A stretch of 64,000 nt of DNA from Nymphaea colorata (Eukaryota > Streptophyta > Magnoliopsida > Nymphaeales > Nymphaeaceae), in NCBI RefSeq assembly GCF_008831285.2, contig NC_045139.1, forward strand, positions 8,340,204 to 8,404,203. Reading direction: 5' to 3'. The position numbers and the translations under genes were made by a program. Shown here in pieces: positions 12,040 through 22,930 of the stretch. Each line of letters begins with the position of its first letter. Position 1 is the first letter of the stretch. The notes below the pieces were generated by a model that worked only from the letters and a program-made list of their open reading frames with translations, was not told the DNA's origin and did no database searches.

Positions 12040-13373
12040 TTCATGGTTTACACTTTCTCCGACACGTTTCATTCTGCCACTGGCTGACAATCGCCTTGTC
12101 CTCCAGTTTTGTTCTCTTCTAACAAAAATCTGACAAGAATTTTTGTAGGTGATAAGCGCAGAACTGTGAATAATTGTAGAAGATCGAAACCCATTTGGTC
12201 TTGGTTTGTCATTTGGAGAGTTGAGCATTAGTGGCGCTGTTATTTTTCACACATGGGATTAAAAGCAAGGTTGACTATATAAAGAGCTTTTCTTTAATGG
12301 TCCGGTCTTTTATTGGAATAAAGTGTGAGGCTAATGTCAGCTCAAAAACATAATAGGCAATACAATTGATAAGTGACCCAATAAATTGGGGAAAAATGAA
12401 AAAAAATTAAAGAGTCACGGGCATAGCTCAGCGGGTCAGGCCGGTGATGTAAAAATGATGTATAATTTGTTCGGTTTTAATGGTTGTTATGTTCTTGTAA
12501 TGATGTGTAACATAGTACTAGTTCCAAGATGAAGGTAAGTTGTCTCTTCATGACATACCTAAATACCTATGAGTCCGAGTTTATGAGAGATTTAAAATCA
12601 ACGACCTTAGACTTTGTAGTTCATAACATTCGCCAGCCAAGACAGTTGAAAAAGAAAACATCATTTTTTTTCCTACAGTAGTTTCGAAGACTGCATTTAT
12701 ATGCTTGACTTTGTGAAACAAAGCCTAAACATGAACAGCAAATTGGCAGGTATCATAACTTTAACAAGAATATTTTGATCAGGAGATTTATCATCTTGTA
12801 AAGTTGAGAGAGAGAGAGACGGAGAGAGAGCAAATTTTCACAACGTAGCTAACATTTTCCATTTTCGATCTTTAAAAAGTACACAATCTTTGTTGTTATT
12901 AAGATGATTATGAAAGAGCAGTACATGTGGTGGGCTGCTGCTGAATCTTGAAAGAAGCTCGAAGTTTCTCCGTCGCCTTCTCAGAGTTTCTCTTGAAATT
13001 GTCAAACAATGTGCGGCAAATTGCGATCGCCCAGCAATCATCGACTTGTTGGCTAAGTCTACCCTCGTGCGTAACCAAAATCTCTTTCTCTGTCGTATTT
13101 CTTTTATGATAATTGAAGTTTCTGAGAAACAGAGGACTACCACTTAACAATCAATCGATTGATGACCGCTAATAATTTTATTAGGAAGTTAGGCAATCAA
13201 GGTGGGCCGCCACCCTCATGCACGGAAACGAAAGTCTTCCATTACATGAGATTCGTTGGTGCTCCACCAACTCGATCGGATGCTGCCAATACATATACAG
13301 CAATCCACTGAATCACATCAATCTTCATCTTCTTCCACATACAAAATGATGAGCCACAAAGTGGTCTTCAATT
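10810..13373. other. Intergenic region upstream of the CNL gene
   Basis: No gene is recognised. The part next to 10810 should hold the CNL promoter, but no confident TATA box was assigned. A (TA)n tract lies at about 12006-12031. Frames are short and lack domains. Near 12424, 'tagctcagcggg' matches a tRNA A-box but no B-box follows. Confidence 0.5.
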
Positions 13374-13394
13374 CCTCTCTCTCTCTCTCTCTCC

Positions 13395-13434
<40 letters not shown>

Positions 13435-13436
13435 TA
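13374..13436. repeat. Self-complementary compound microsatellite (CT)n(AT)n(AG)n
   Basis: A run of CT repeats passes through AT repeats into AG repeats, so the whole tract is one long perfect palindrome able to fold into a hairpin. It directly abuts the left end of the TIR element that begins at 13437. Confidence 0.9.
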
Positions 13437-13766
13437 ACTGGTAGATCCCAAACCACTAGGTCAGGGACAAAAGCCAGATCGCTCAAAATTGATTATTGAA
13501 ATACTTTTTTGATATAATTCAATCTTGTAGGTATGTTCGTAGGAATGTTTGGATGAAAATCATGCACAAGTTATTTTATAAGTTTAACATGCTTGTATAT
13601 TATGACTTCAAATTTTAATAGTGTAAAAATGAATTGTTCTTTAAAAACAACTCGAACTAAAACATTCTATGTTGAAACTGATCAGAATGTTATGTGTTTA
13701 CAATATTTTCTTACAAGAATGTTAGGGGACTGGTTTTTGTCCTTGCCTTAAGTGGTTTGGGATACA

Positions 13767-13771
<5 letters not shown>
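13437..13771. mobile_element. 335-bp TIR element (MITE) bordered by (TA)n
   Basis: The left end reads 'actggtagatcccaaacca' and, further in, 'gggacaaaagccag'. The right end (about 13730-13771) is its reverse complement with a few changes (in reverse: 'attggtgtatcccaaacca', then 'ggacaaaaaccagt'). The imperfect terminal inverted repeats are about 41 bp. The interior is AT-rich and non-coding. The right end runs straight into (TA)30 at 13771-13830 and the left flank is the compound microsatellite. The arrangement resembles elements that insert into (TA)n tracts, such as rice Micron. Superfamily not assigned. Confidence 0.7.

Positions 13772-13830
<59 letters not shown>
13771..13830. repeat. (TA)30 microsatellite
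   Basis: Sixty uninterrupted bases of TA abut the right terminus of the TIR element. Confidence 0.95.
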
Positions 13831-13832
<2 letters not shown>

Positions 13833-16800
13833 AAATTGGTAGCTATCAGACCCTTAGGTACTAGATTCTAAAGAATCATATCGACTATCATTTTTTTTAA
13901 GATAGTTGATTGAAAGGAAAACCAAATGAAAAAGGATAGAGCATTTAGTCATTTAGCATTAATGAACAATTTTTTTTCTTGTCTTTCTCTCAACAATCCA
14001 TCTTGAAAAAGATGGATGACTAAAATGATTCTCTACACGTATAGCACCTGACGGTCTCACCTACCAAATTCTACAAACAGTGGACATAGGGCTGTATCAG
14101 CTGATATAGGCCGATTTGACCATTACATTGTGATATTTTGAGGAAGCCATTTCGACCCTTTTATCGTTTCTTTCTTCTCTCATCTTTATGCATGACATCT
14201 CTCAATACGAACCAAATACACCCTGATATATTAATAACATGGATTTGCTTACCACTTCAATTTGTTGGACGGAATCCAATTGTTCAGCTGCAACGAAAAT
14301 TTTCGTCTAAAATCATAGTGAAAATTATTCATTAGAGCTCCACGGAGCTGCACAATTGGTTGAAGAAGTAGAACAGGTAAAGACAATTTTGGAGGTCGTG
14401 AGGTCGCTGGACAGAACGTTCGTTCCAGGCACCGTTGAAAGTGCTTAGAACGCGTTCTCGAATCACACTTTCCTTGATGTCCCTTGTCTGATAAAACACA
14501 TTGAAACAGAGAAAGAAACAATCGAATGACCTCTTCAGTAAAACCATTAGTATGTACAGAATAACAAAATCCTCACATCATCTCATGCGGGTGAACTTTA
14601 TTGAGCTTAATCTAATTTATTGAGTTCTACCACCGACTGATAGGTGCGTTCAATGGTGGCTTAGTCACTTGAAGATTCTAATTACTGATCGATTCGAAGG
14701 GAGGCTGCCCATGGGGCGCTCGATGGAGATGATGAGACAAGGGACGCAATTAAGATGTAATATAAAGACTGAACCTGCAGATGAAAGAAGGACCATTAAC
14801 GCTGGGGTTCTATCCGTTGGTCATCGCTCATTTTAACCGGAGGACTGTACGTGAACTCAAGCTCGGTCCAGTCGACTCGACTCGACTCATATTTTGCTTG
14901 ATTTGAGCTAGAGTAAAGCTGTACAAGGTCAGCTAGAGCTCGACTCAATGAAGCAAGTCCCAGCTCGAGCTTGACTCGTTTAAGCTCGTTTACCAACCCT
15001 CCATTTGACTTGATCCCTTTCATTTGTTTCAAGTTTAAAAATTATAAAAAAGAAAAAGATACCTAGGTTAAATGAGCTTACTCGTGTTTAATTGAATTGA
15101 GTTCATCTAACTAGAACTTGACTCGTTTATAAGCTCAAGCCTAACTCAAGTTTACAAATAAATGGGTCTAGCTAGAGTTGAGCTGAACCGACCAAGTTCG
15201 AGTCAAGTTCCAGTTGGCTCGACTTGTTGTACAGCCTTATTTGTCCCTTTCCAAAGTTATATATGCCCCCTCAACAATGTCAAATCATACAATCTTACCT
15301 TAATAACGGGATGATTTCTCTCCTTCCTCTGCCAAAAAATGTCATTTCTTTTCATTAGTGTCTAACATCATACCTTACGTACGTTGTGTGTATATAGTTA
15401 GTTCAATGGAGATCAACTTTTGGATCGCCGGATCACAATGTCTATCAAGTTCTTTCTGCGATAAAAAAATCAGTGGACGAAAATATAATGTATCTACCAT
15501 TTATTTTAGCGGCAACTGAATACGATGATTATTTCTAAGGAATCCTCTTTGTTTCAGACTTCAGTAGCAAATAATCTTATTTTGAAGTATCAGGAATATC
15601 AACATGTTTGGGATTTATCAGCATCAATTGGGAGTTTGGGATTCGTTTTCTTAACCGACCTGAATCTTGAAAACTAATATTTCAATGGATAAGAAAAGGC
15701 TATTGACAGCTTTAGCAGCCCCTCTTAAACCATTCATGATTACTGGAGAAAACACAATTGCGAGCTCAGCTGAACTCTCTCTCTCTCTCAGTCAAGCCTG
15801 CCCAAGACAAGAAGAAGGTAAGAGATCCAACGAAGTCCGCATTTGCAGGGGTGAGGTAAAATGAGGAGCTGGAGGAGGGGAAGAAAGCAGATGCAGAGAC
15901 ATACCCAGCAGGCATGTAAGCAGTTCAAGCAACAGGAATCATAATACTTGGGAAATAAAGTCTAGTTGAATTTGAGCCAGCCAAAAAAACCAAAATCACA
16001 GAACTATTTATGTCCCATTATCTGATATTTAGAATTAGTCCTGGGAGTCGATCGGATTAAGAGATGAATGTGTTACGGAAAGGGTAAGTAGTGAAGATAA
16101 CGGTTTTCGTATTGCTTCGTTATTTAGATTCGGTAAAAAAATCAGCCCAAGGGTGCCGCTTATTTCAGGCTTATTTCTTCACATTTTTTCTGTTACACTA
16201 TCTGAAAGTCTGTTCACATGACACGCAGTTCAGAAGGGCCGCCGCAGGGTTGGGTAGTAGCTCAGAGTGTACGACAGGACAAGACAATACAATGTCAGGA
16301 TTGTCTCATCAATCTCCAAATCAGCTGAGACGGCAATGTTAGACTGTTGGGTAACGTAAATATTCACTACGGAGATGGAAGTCCTATCAATATAAATAAT
16401 AGAAGTTTCTTGTTGTGCAGATCCTTAAACCTTTCTCATCTGAATTTGCTTTAGCTTTATCCAGGTAGATGTCAGCATAGCATATGAAGCATGAAAGAGA
16501 ATTTTAAAAGAAAAAGCTCGCACGAGAAATTTTCAAATAGAAAAACACAGTGCAGCCTAGTTCAGCAACATTTCGGTCTTTAATTTTTTCCAATCCGGGC
16601 ACACACACACATGGCATAAATGCAAGGAAACGTATTCTACAAGGAATATCCAAATACACAAAAAATTGCAAAAGAATTACCTAGTTTGTAAGCAATAACC
16701 TTATTACACTTTACACTAAAAAAATGATAATTACATCAAGTATGACCAGGTACAACACTCTACCCTCGAATTCCAGTCTTCTATTGCTCTACCTGAGGAA

Positions 16801-17018
16801 GCCAAGGAAAGGATTATATCAGAGGCCAACATATACTTTATGCATGTTATATCTAACGGTGCAAAAAAGATCAAACTGCACACACTAGTAGAAACGTACC
16901 TAAAGAAACAAAACCGATTCCAAGCATAAACAAACGGATGATACACCATAAACAATTATCACAAATACGGATGACTTTGTTCTGATTCCATTATGAAATG
17001 GCTACGAATAGAAGTTGT
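13831..17018. other. Intergenic region downstream of the PHOX-type gene
   Basis: No gene is recognised. It contains the element at 14915-15240. A short CT tract at 15777-15790 lies in a frame without similarity to known proteins. The right end holds the 3' UTR of the PHOX-type gene. Confidence 0.5.
14915..15240. mobile_element. Small TIR element of the 'GAGCTCGACTCG' family
   Basis: The left end has 'aaagctgtacaagg' and the right end 'ttgttgtacagcctt', giving short terminal inverted repeats around GCTGTACAA. The interior is packed with variants of 'agctcgagcttgactcgttt'. Similar sequence recurs inside the element at 42441-43330 (about 42655-42790 and 43145-43285), so this is a dispersed family. 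No target duplication was recognised. Confidence 0.5.
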
Positions 17019-19235
17019 TCATAGATGCTCCAAGACATTCAGCAACTTTGGAACCCTCCGCCGAAATAGGGGCTCTAGTCTAAATGACGGAACACCACTG
17101 ATCCACTTTTTGGCATCATAAATTTCATTCCACGCTTGAACAATTTCATCAATCTTAAATCCCACCCCTGAAAGGACAAACAAGAGAAAAGAAATAGTTA
17201 AATGCTTAAATTGTAAGAACAAAGACGTACTTCCCACAAAAGGGATCAGATCATCAGAAAAGAACCATCACCGATTATGTATCTAAAGTATGCTTTGTGA
17301 CAATAGATTTTTTTATGAAGAATTACCTTCCTGAGCAGTCGCATTGGAACAGTGGTTCTTCTTCATGACAGCAATGTCAGTCGGAGAAGCTCCTGCAAGT
17401 TTAAATCTGTCGACTGCAGCCACGAGACATTCTCGCCATGTCTCAAGCCCCAATTTGAATTCTATGACGGATCTCTCATATAGCATTGTGCCCCACAAAA
17501 GGTTGATCTGTGATCTCATGTTAGATGCCTGTTCAGCAGCTTCATCAGGAGAAAGTTGTTTAAAAATACCATCCAAGCCCATTTTTTGTAATAGAATTTT
17601 TTCACTGTTCGACTTGGGACCGGCTTTAAGTTCATCCAGACGCTCTTGCTCTATTTCTTCCCACATGTGTGCTCCATGCTCCATGTTGTCCTCAGCACTG
17701 TTAAATAGTTCAATGATTTCTGAAGCATCCCATGATTCCAGTTCTACCTTGGTTCCAACGGCAAAGTACCAACAAAGTTTTGCTTGCTCGAATTGCTGTT
17801 GCCCAAGTGCAAGAAAGCCTTCATAGAAATCCGGCTTAACTTTTAGTGACTCTCTGTATCTTCCCCCTGCATGCACATACTGTCCGTATGCCCAGTCATA
17901 AGCATCTTTTGCCTTTGCAAGAAGTGCATCTTCGTTAGACGCATCTTCTTCAACAAGTGCCCTCCTTCTTGCCTTTGACATATGGATGTTTCCCCAATTG
18001 AACAATGCTAAAGCTACCATCTCCTGGAACTTGTTAGCTGCAACGTCAAAGAGATCCTGAGCTTCTTCACATGTAACAACGTCCTCCATTGCCTCTGTAT
18101 AAAGTTTCATCCCAAGTTCATGTAGATCCAAATAAGCATCAGAATCAATTCCCACATGGTTCTTGAACATCTGAGCAAACTGGACAATCCAGGTATCTAT
18201 GTGCACCCCATGCTCTAAGCACTTCACGGAGTTTCCATTCTCGGAACAATTATTATGAGCAGATCCAGAGTTTTCTGTTTCTACTCCACCTTTTATCTCT
18301 TCAAATAAAGGATCTTGCTCAGGTCTGACTTCAAAAATGTACAGCCGAAGCAATCCTTGAGGGCCAACCGACTCTTCTGCCCATCTAATCTCTTCTGTGA
18401 TGGTTATTGTGACAAGGTCACCATCTTGGTCCTTGTATTTAATCAGGAAACCCTTTAAGCAAGGGAATCTACTGCTTACAATCTCTCGCAACTGTCTAAT
18501 ACCACATTGAAGTGGGACATGGGCCCATCTTATATCATCACCAAAAACCAATTTCACTGATCTGACAGCTTCCTCCTTCGGATTCTCCTCCAAAATGGGC
18601 TTATCTTGAACCCTATTGCTCTTCTTCTTCTTTGATCCCCCTTTCCCTGGTGTTTTGACTTGAGACTGTGCTGTATGTGAATTATTAACTTCTACAGAAA
18701 TATCTTCTATGCCATTGATCTTTAAACCCTTCTTTTCAATTTCCTTCTTCAGCCTCTCTGACAGCTCCAGCGCAGTCATGTTGTTAGGCTCCACGTTAAG
18801 GACCTTAGTTACATCTATCAAGGCCAAATCCAGTCTGTCCAAAGCCTCATAACATCTTGCCCTCTTTAGCAAAGCTTTGCTATACTTGGAGGCAACTAGA
18901 AGAGCTAAATTGCATTCGTTGATAGCCTTGTCATATTCGGGAGGGTTTAGTTGCATATAGCAAGCAGCAAGGTTGCTGTGAAGATATGCACGGTCAATAT
19001 GGCTGCTAGGAAGAAGCTTAAGAGCTTGCTCATACTTCGCAATGGCTCCACCATGCTCCCTCTTCTGAAAAAATATATTGCCCTCTTCTTTCAACTCAGA
19101 AGCTCTGTTAACAAAAACAGCTGTGTCTTCATCCACAGATTTAATTGGTGATTCTCTTGTCCTATGTTGCTTCTCGGCAACATCATTAGTCTTCTCTGAG
19201 AGATGTTTCTTTTTCCTTCCGCTTGGCTTCCCCAT
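17019..19235 (-). CDS. TPR and PB1 domain protein, PHOX/CLMP1 family co-chaperone
   Basis: Exons are 19235-17327 and 17167-17019, joined in phase 1 (GAAG|gtaatt ... ctttcag|GGG), giving 685 aa. The ATG at 19235 is preceded by an in-frame TTG and is the natural start. Order: Lys-rich N-terminus (1-30); three TPR units (about 43-155); Lys-rich linker with KKKK (about 200-206); PB1 domain (about 224-303) with basic VKLVFGDD and acidic [14 protein letters not shown] (OPCA-like); C-terminal helical TPR-like region (about 365-680). This architecture is the plant PHOX family (Arabidopsis PHOX1-4; CLMP1 is one member, needed for chloroplast separation). PB1 pairs with other PB1 domains and the N-terminal TPR clamp is thought to bind HSP70/HSP90 tails. 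Which family member this matches is not resolved; the length is within the family's range. Confidence 0.93.
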
Positions 19236-20057
19236 CAAGGAATTGAGGCTAGAGTAAGAGGCACAAGTGGAAGTTCAGAACTTCAGACTTTTTTTCATGG
19301 AAGTGATTCAGATAAATTATGTAGAAAATATTAACTCAAATGCTGGAATTTATCCACACCTTCAGCTTCACTCCGGCAGTAGGATCTGGAATGAAAACAA
19401 AGGCCTTCATAAGAAAATAATTACACAAGAGAAGAACCAAAATAACATTAACCTTGGTGTAATAATTTGCTCTCCCCTTCCCAACCTCAAAGAAAGGACA
19501 AAAAAGAAAATGGAAAAGGACCTGGCAAATTCAGAGTATTGACATAAAGTACATCCAAAATGTTCTGCTATAAAGAAGCACAGATAGATAAACTCGTTTC
19601 TATTCCACTTGTTTCTTCTGATATGTAATTTACTAAAACAGAGCGACTGATTTCCATGACCCACACGTTGAGAACAGAGATAATTCTCGATATGCAGCAA
19701 CGAATGGAGAAACACCAACCTAATGAAATGCAAACGACAAACTATTTGGTCACGTTGGCAAGACCTTAGACAAAGAAAAAACTACAATCCTTTATCTTAA
19801 AGCTGAACACTTATTTGCAATCAAACTCCAGTTTTAAACTCATAGATTGAGAAACGAGGAAACAGATAGGATTAAAACTACACATTGATCTGTCCCTCAA
19901 TTATCTCCTGGTTCTTTTACTCATTCATCTTAGATGGCATGGAATTTCATAATGCATAAATTTCATTTGTCAAACTCCTTTGGTTGGCGAGGGAGGAGGC
20001 TGTCTAGAGAGAGAGAGAGTGAGAGAGAGATTGCAAGGATTTATCATTTATCAAATA

Positions 20058-20327
20058 TAAAACGACAGACAAACATGAAAAGAAGGTACCATAAAAAATT
20101 TATGCCGCCAATTCCCCTCATTGGAGGAAAATAAAAGAAAATTAAGGAAGAAGTTATTAGATTTTTCATTACATGAGATGCAACTGTCTCTGTAAAACGA
20201 CAGACAAACATGAAAAGAAGGTACCATAAAAAATTTATGCCGCCAATTCCCCTGATTGGAGGAAAATAAAAGAAAATTAAGGAAGAAGTTATTAGATTTT
20301 TCATTACATGAGATGCAACTGTCTCTG
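20058..20327. repeat. 135-bp perfect tandem duplication
   Basis: Two head-to-tail copies, 20058-20192 and 20193-20327, start with 'taaaacgacagacaaacatg' and differ at a single base by eye ('cccctcattgg' versus 'cccctgattgg'). No gene is involved. The near-identity suggests a recent event. Confidence 0.95.
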
Positions 20328-21477
20328 CAGGGATAACTGCACTGACATATAACAGACATTGGTATTCTCCCATCAACAGAAAGGCAAATAATGTCACCTC
20401 AAAATCTAATGGTCACTAGGATACAATTTCAATTTAAAACTGAAAATATGAGCAGGAAATTGAAATGTAATGGCTACTTTGTACATGATATGCAATGCAA
20501 TTTCAATAAAGATGAGTCTAATTTATAGCTAATAGTGTAGCACCTATTATGCTGGGAACTCAGGGGCTTAAATATAAACTGAGGCTTAGTTGCCTTCTCA
20601 GAAGGCTATCTTAATCAGCTGAAAAAGAGAAATACACAAGTGGTGGGTCTTACTGACTCAGTGAGCATAATACAATGAGATAATATGAATCAAAAGAAAA
20701 CACATGATATCAACAGTCAAGAGATCACACCATATAAACAAGCATTCAAGCATATCTCTTAGAGTTGTTTTACGCTTAAAACTTAAATGTCTGCCATTGA
20801 ACTCACTGAAAATTCAATTGACTGCTATTGGACTTTTAGCTTTCGTATATCAATCTCTTTCTTAGAGTTCGCCCTACCACCTCAAGAGAGACTCGCTCTC
20901 CACTTGAGATTCCACTTTTGAAAGACTTGTTCTTTCGTAGAATGTTACAACTAGTGACCATTTTTTTTTTCCAACTCGCCATAAGTGAAAATGCATGAGA
21001 GTTAAGAGGACTTGCTCCTCGCCCCTCAGGGACCTTGCGGGCTATCGGCGGTCACTGCCCTTAGGCAGCTCTTGCTGCCAGTCACGATAGACAAAGTTTT
21101 ATTAGTATTCTGATAAATTTGTCTTCTCATTCATAACAAGTCAATCTCTGTAGTATGACATAGTCTGACGTTTTTAATAATAAAGCCAACCCTGCTTCTC
21201 AACTCATTCTTTCGTCAGAGAGCTCAATCATACATGATATAATGGCATAATCATAAAAGATTATTTAACCAACTTCAAATAGCTATGAACATCTAAATTT
21301 AAATCTGTTTAGCATATAACTTAACAAATCATGGTTAAGCAAAAGGTCCATCATGCTTCATCTGCTATATTTATCTATTTCATGATCCGTACATCAAATA
21401 ATTAAATAACTCATAAACAAACATTGAAATTCAGTTTTGCTAACAATCGATTGCATGTTTAAACATAACCATCAATG

Positions 21478-21639
21478 CTTCAACAGACTAAACATCAAGA
21501 ATATCTGCTTTAACGAAATTATACTAAAAATCTGATCACCAAAGAATAAAACAGTATTCAGCTTCAACAGACTAAATATCAAGAATATATGCTTAAAGAA
21601 ATTATACTAAAAATCTGATCGCCAACAAACACTATTCAG
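21478..21639. repeat. 84-bp tandem duplication
   Basis: Copies begin at 21478 and 21562 with 'cttcaacagactaaa' and run to 'attcag'. The second copy carries substitutions and small deletions, so this is older than the 135-bp duplication. Confidence 0.85.
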
Positions 21640-22179
21640 CAGTACGCTCTCCAGGTACGTCCTTGGATGCGGTTTTGCAAACCAACTTACCTATTTAAAA
21701 ATTAGATAATATGATTAGTCATTAATCTCAGTTAGAGGTCTCAACCCATTCACCCTATGCGTCCAGCAGCCTCACCAACAACGAGCCCTTCAACTACGCT
21801 GCCAAGTCTTCCCAAATACACCTCCTTTTAATCCAGCCCATACAAGACCATAAAAGCCCCTTTTATTTTGAAATTAACTCTAATTAGGATCCAAAAAGGA
21901 ACCGTACAGCTTCAGCCTCATCTGAACAATACAGAACTGAAATTTTTCTCTTTTCCCCACATTCTGTGCTCAAAATTCCATCTTTCGCCATGAACACCCG
22001 AATTCAGAGAAACAGCCCTCAAAAACTCAACCGTATGTCCCATTCAGCCCTCTATAGACAAGAAATATCAGTTCTATCTAGAATTTCGTGCTAAGACCGA
22101 TAAAACCAGATTTCTCTATCACAAATTAACAAGGCAGAGATTCAAGCTTCTAATCCAGGAAATTTTTTTAAAAAAATTA

Positions 22180-22464
22180 AAGAAGAAAAAGAAATTTGGG
22201 TAATTGTTGCCTCCACTACCGTCCTACTCCTGCTCTATTTCTCAATCCCTCGTCCTCTCTCTTCCTCCCTCGTCTCTTCCCTCTCGTTCTACCTCTTTCT
22301 CTCATCACCACTCTCCCGCTCGTTCTCTCCCGTTCTCCCCGTCTCCCTTTCTCGCTCTCTCAAACCCCCTGTTTTCTTTGAACAAAATCGATCCATATGA
22401 AAAGAAAAATTTTCAAAAACACTCCCTGCTTGACCATTTTTTCCCAACAACCCTAACAGACAAT

Positions 22465-22500
<36 letters not shown>

Positions 22501-22930
22501 CGGTGGCCTGTCAGAAACTGAAGCTTCAAATCTGTGCCTTGTCCAAGGAATCCTTTCCGCGTCGAGACAGCAACTTGGAAATTTGAAATTGGCGAAGAGA
22601 GAGAAAAAGAGAAAGAGAGGGAGAGAGTAAGAGAGGGTAGGGGGAGGAGATCGCAGGCGACTCGCACACCCCAACCCTGCAAGAATCCCCGATCTTCTTC
22701 CTCCTCCCGATCTTCTTCTTCCTTCTCCTTCTCCTCCACCACCCACCGCCCAAAACAGAGGGCAACGACCACGACAAGAAGAAAGAAGGCGAGAGAAAGG
22801 CTGAAATTGTCCGCTTGCTTTTCTTCTTTTGAGGAAATTCTGCGTCTCCCATGCGCCCTCAACCTTTTACGCCATTTCCAGCAGGCGGCAGATGCCAAAC
22901 ATCGGGTTGAAAAACACTTAAAGAACCGGA
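22180..22930. promoter_or_regulatory. GA/CT-rich segment, possible promoter or first leader exon of the PHOX-type gene
   Basis: The segment is strongly purine/pyrimidine-skewed: CT-rich on the plus strand at 22200-22375, a (GA)n tract at 22466-22496, then CT-rich on the minus strand at about 22560-22850. Such tracts are common in plant core promoters and 5' leaders. Several long frames cross it on both strands, but all are low-complexity Ser/Leu/Arg runs without domains, so none is called a gene. It could be the distal first exon of the gene at 17019-19235 or the promoter of an unseen transcript. Confidence 0.3.

Larger units (their letters stand above)
19236..22179. other. Upstream region of the PHOX-type gene, no coding content
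   Basis: AT-rich, with a 135-bp tandem duplication (20058-20327) and an 84-bp one (21478-21639). On the minus strand 'ttactctag' just upstream of the ATG (near 19250) resembles a 3' splice site. The leader may therefore be spliced and much of this stretch may be a leader intron, with the promoter further right. This is inference only. Confidence 0.4.

Noticed and set aside
12415..12480. tRNA-like A-box (tagctcagcggg)
   Set aside because: No matching B-box and no cloverleaf; at most a decayed SINE head.
22464..22898. Overlapping long frames on both strands (up to 178 codons)
   Set aside because: They follow purine/pyrimidine tracts and microsatellites; peptides are Arg/Ser/Glu or Leu/Phe runs with no recognisable family.
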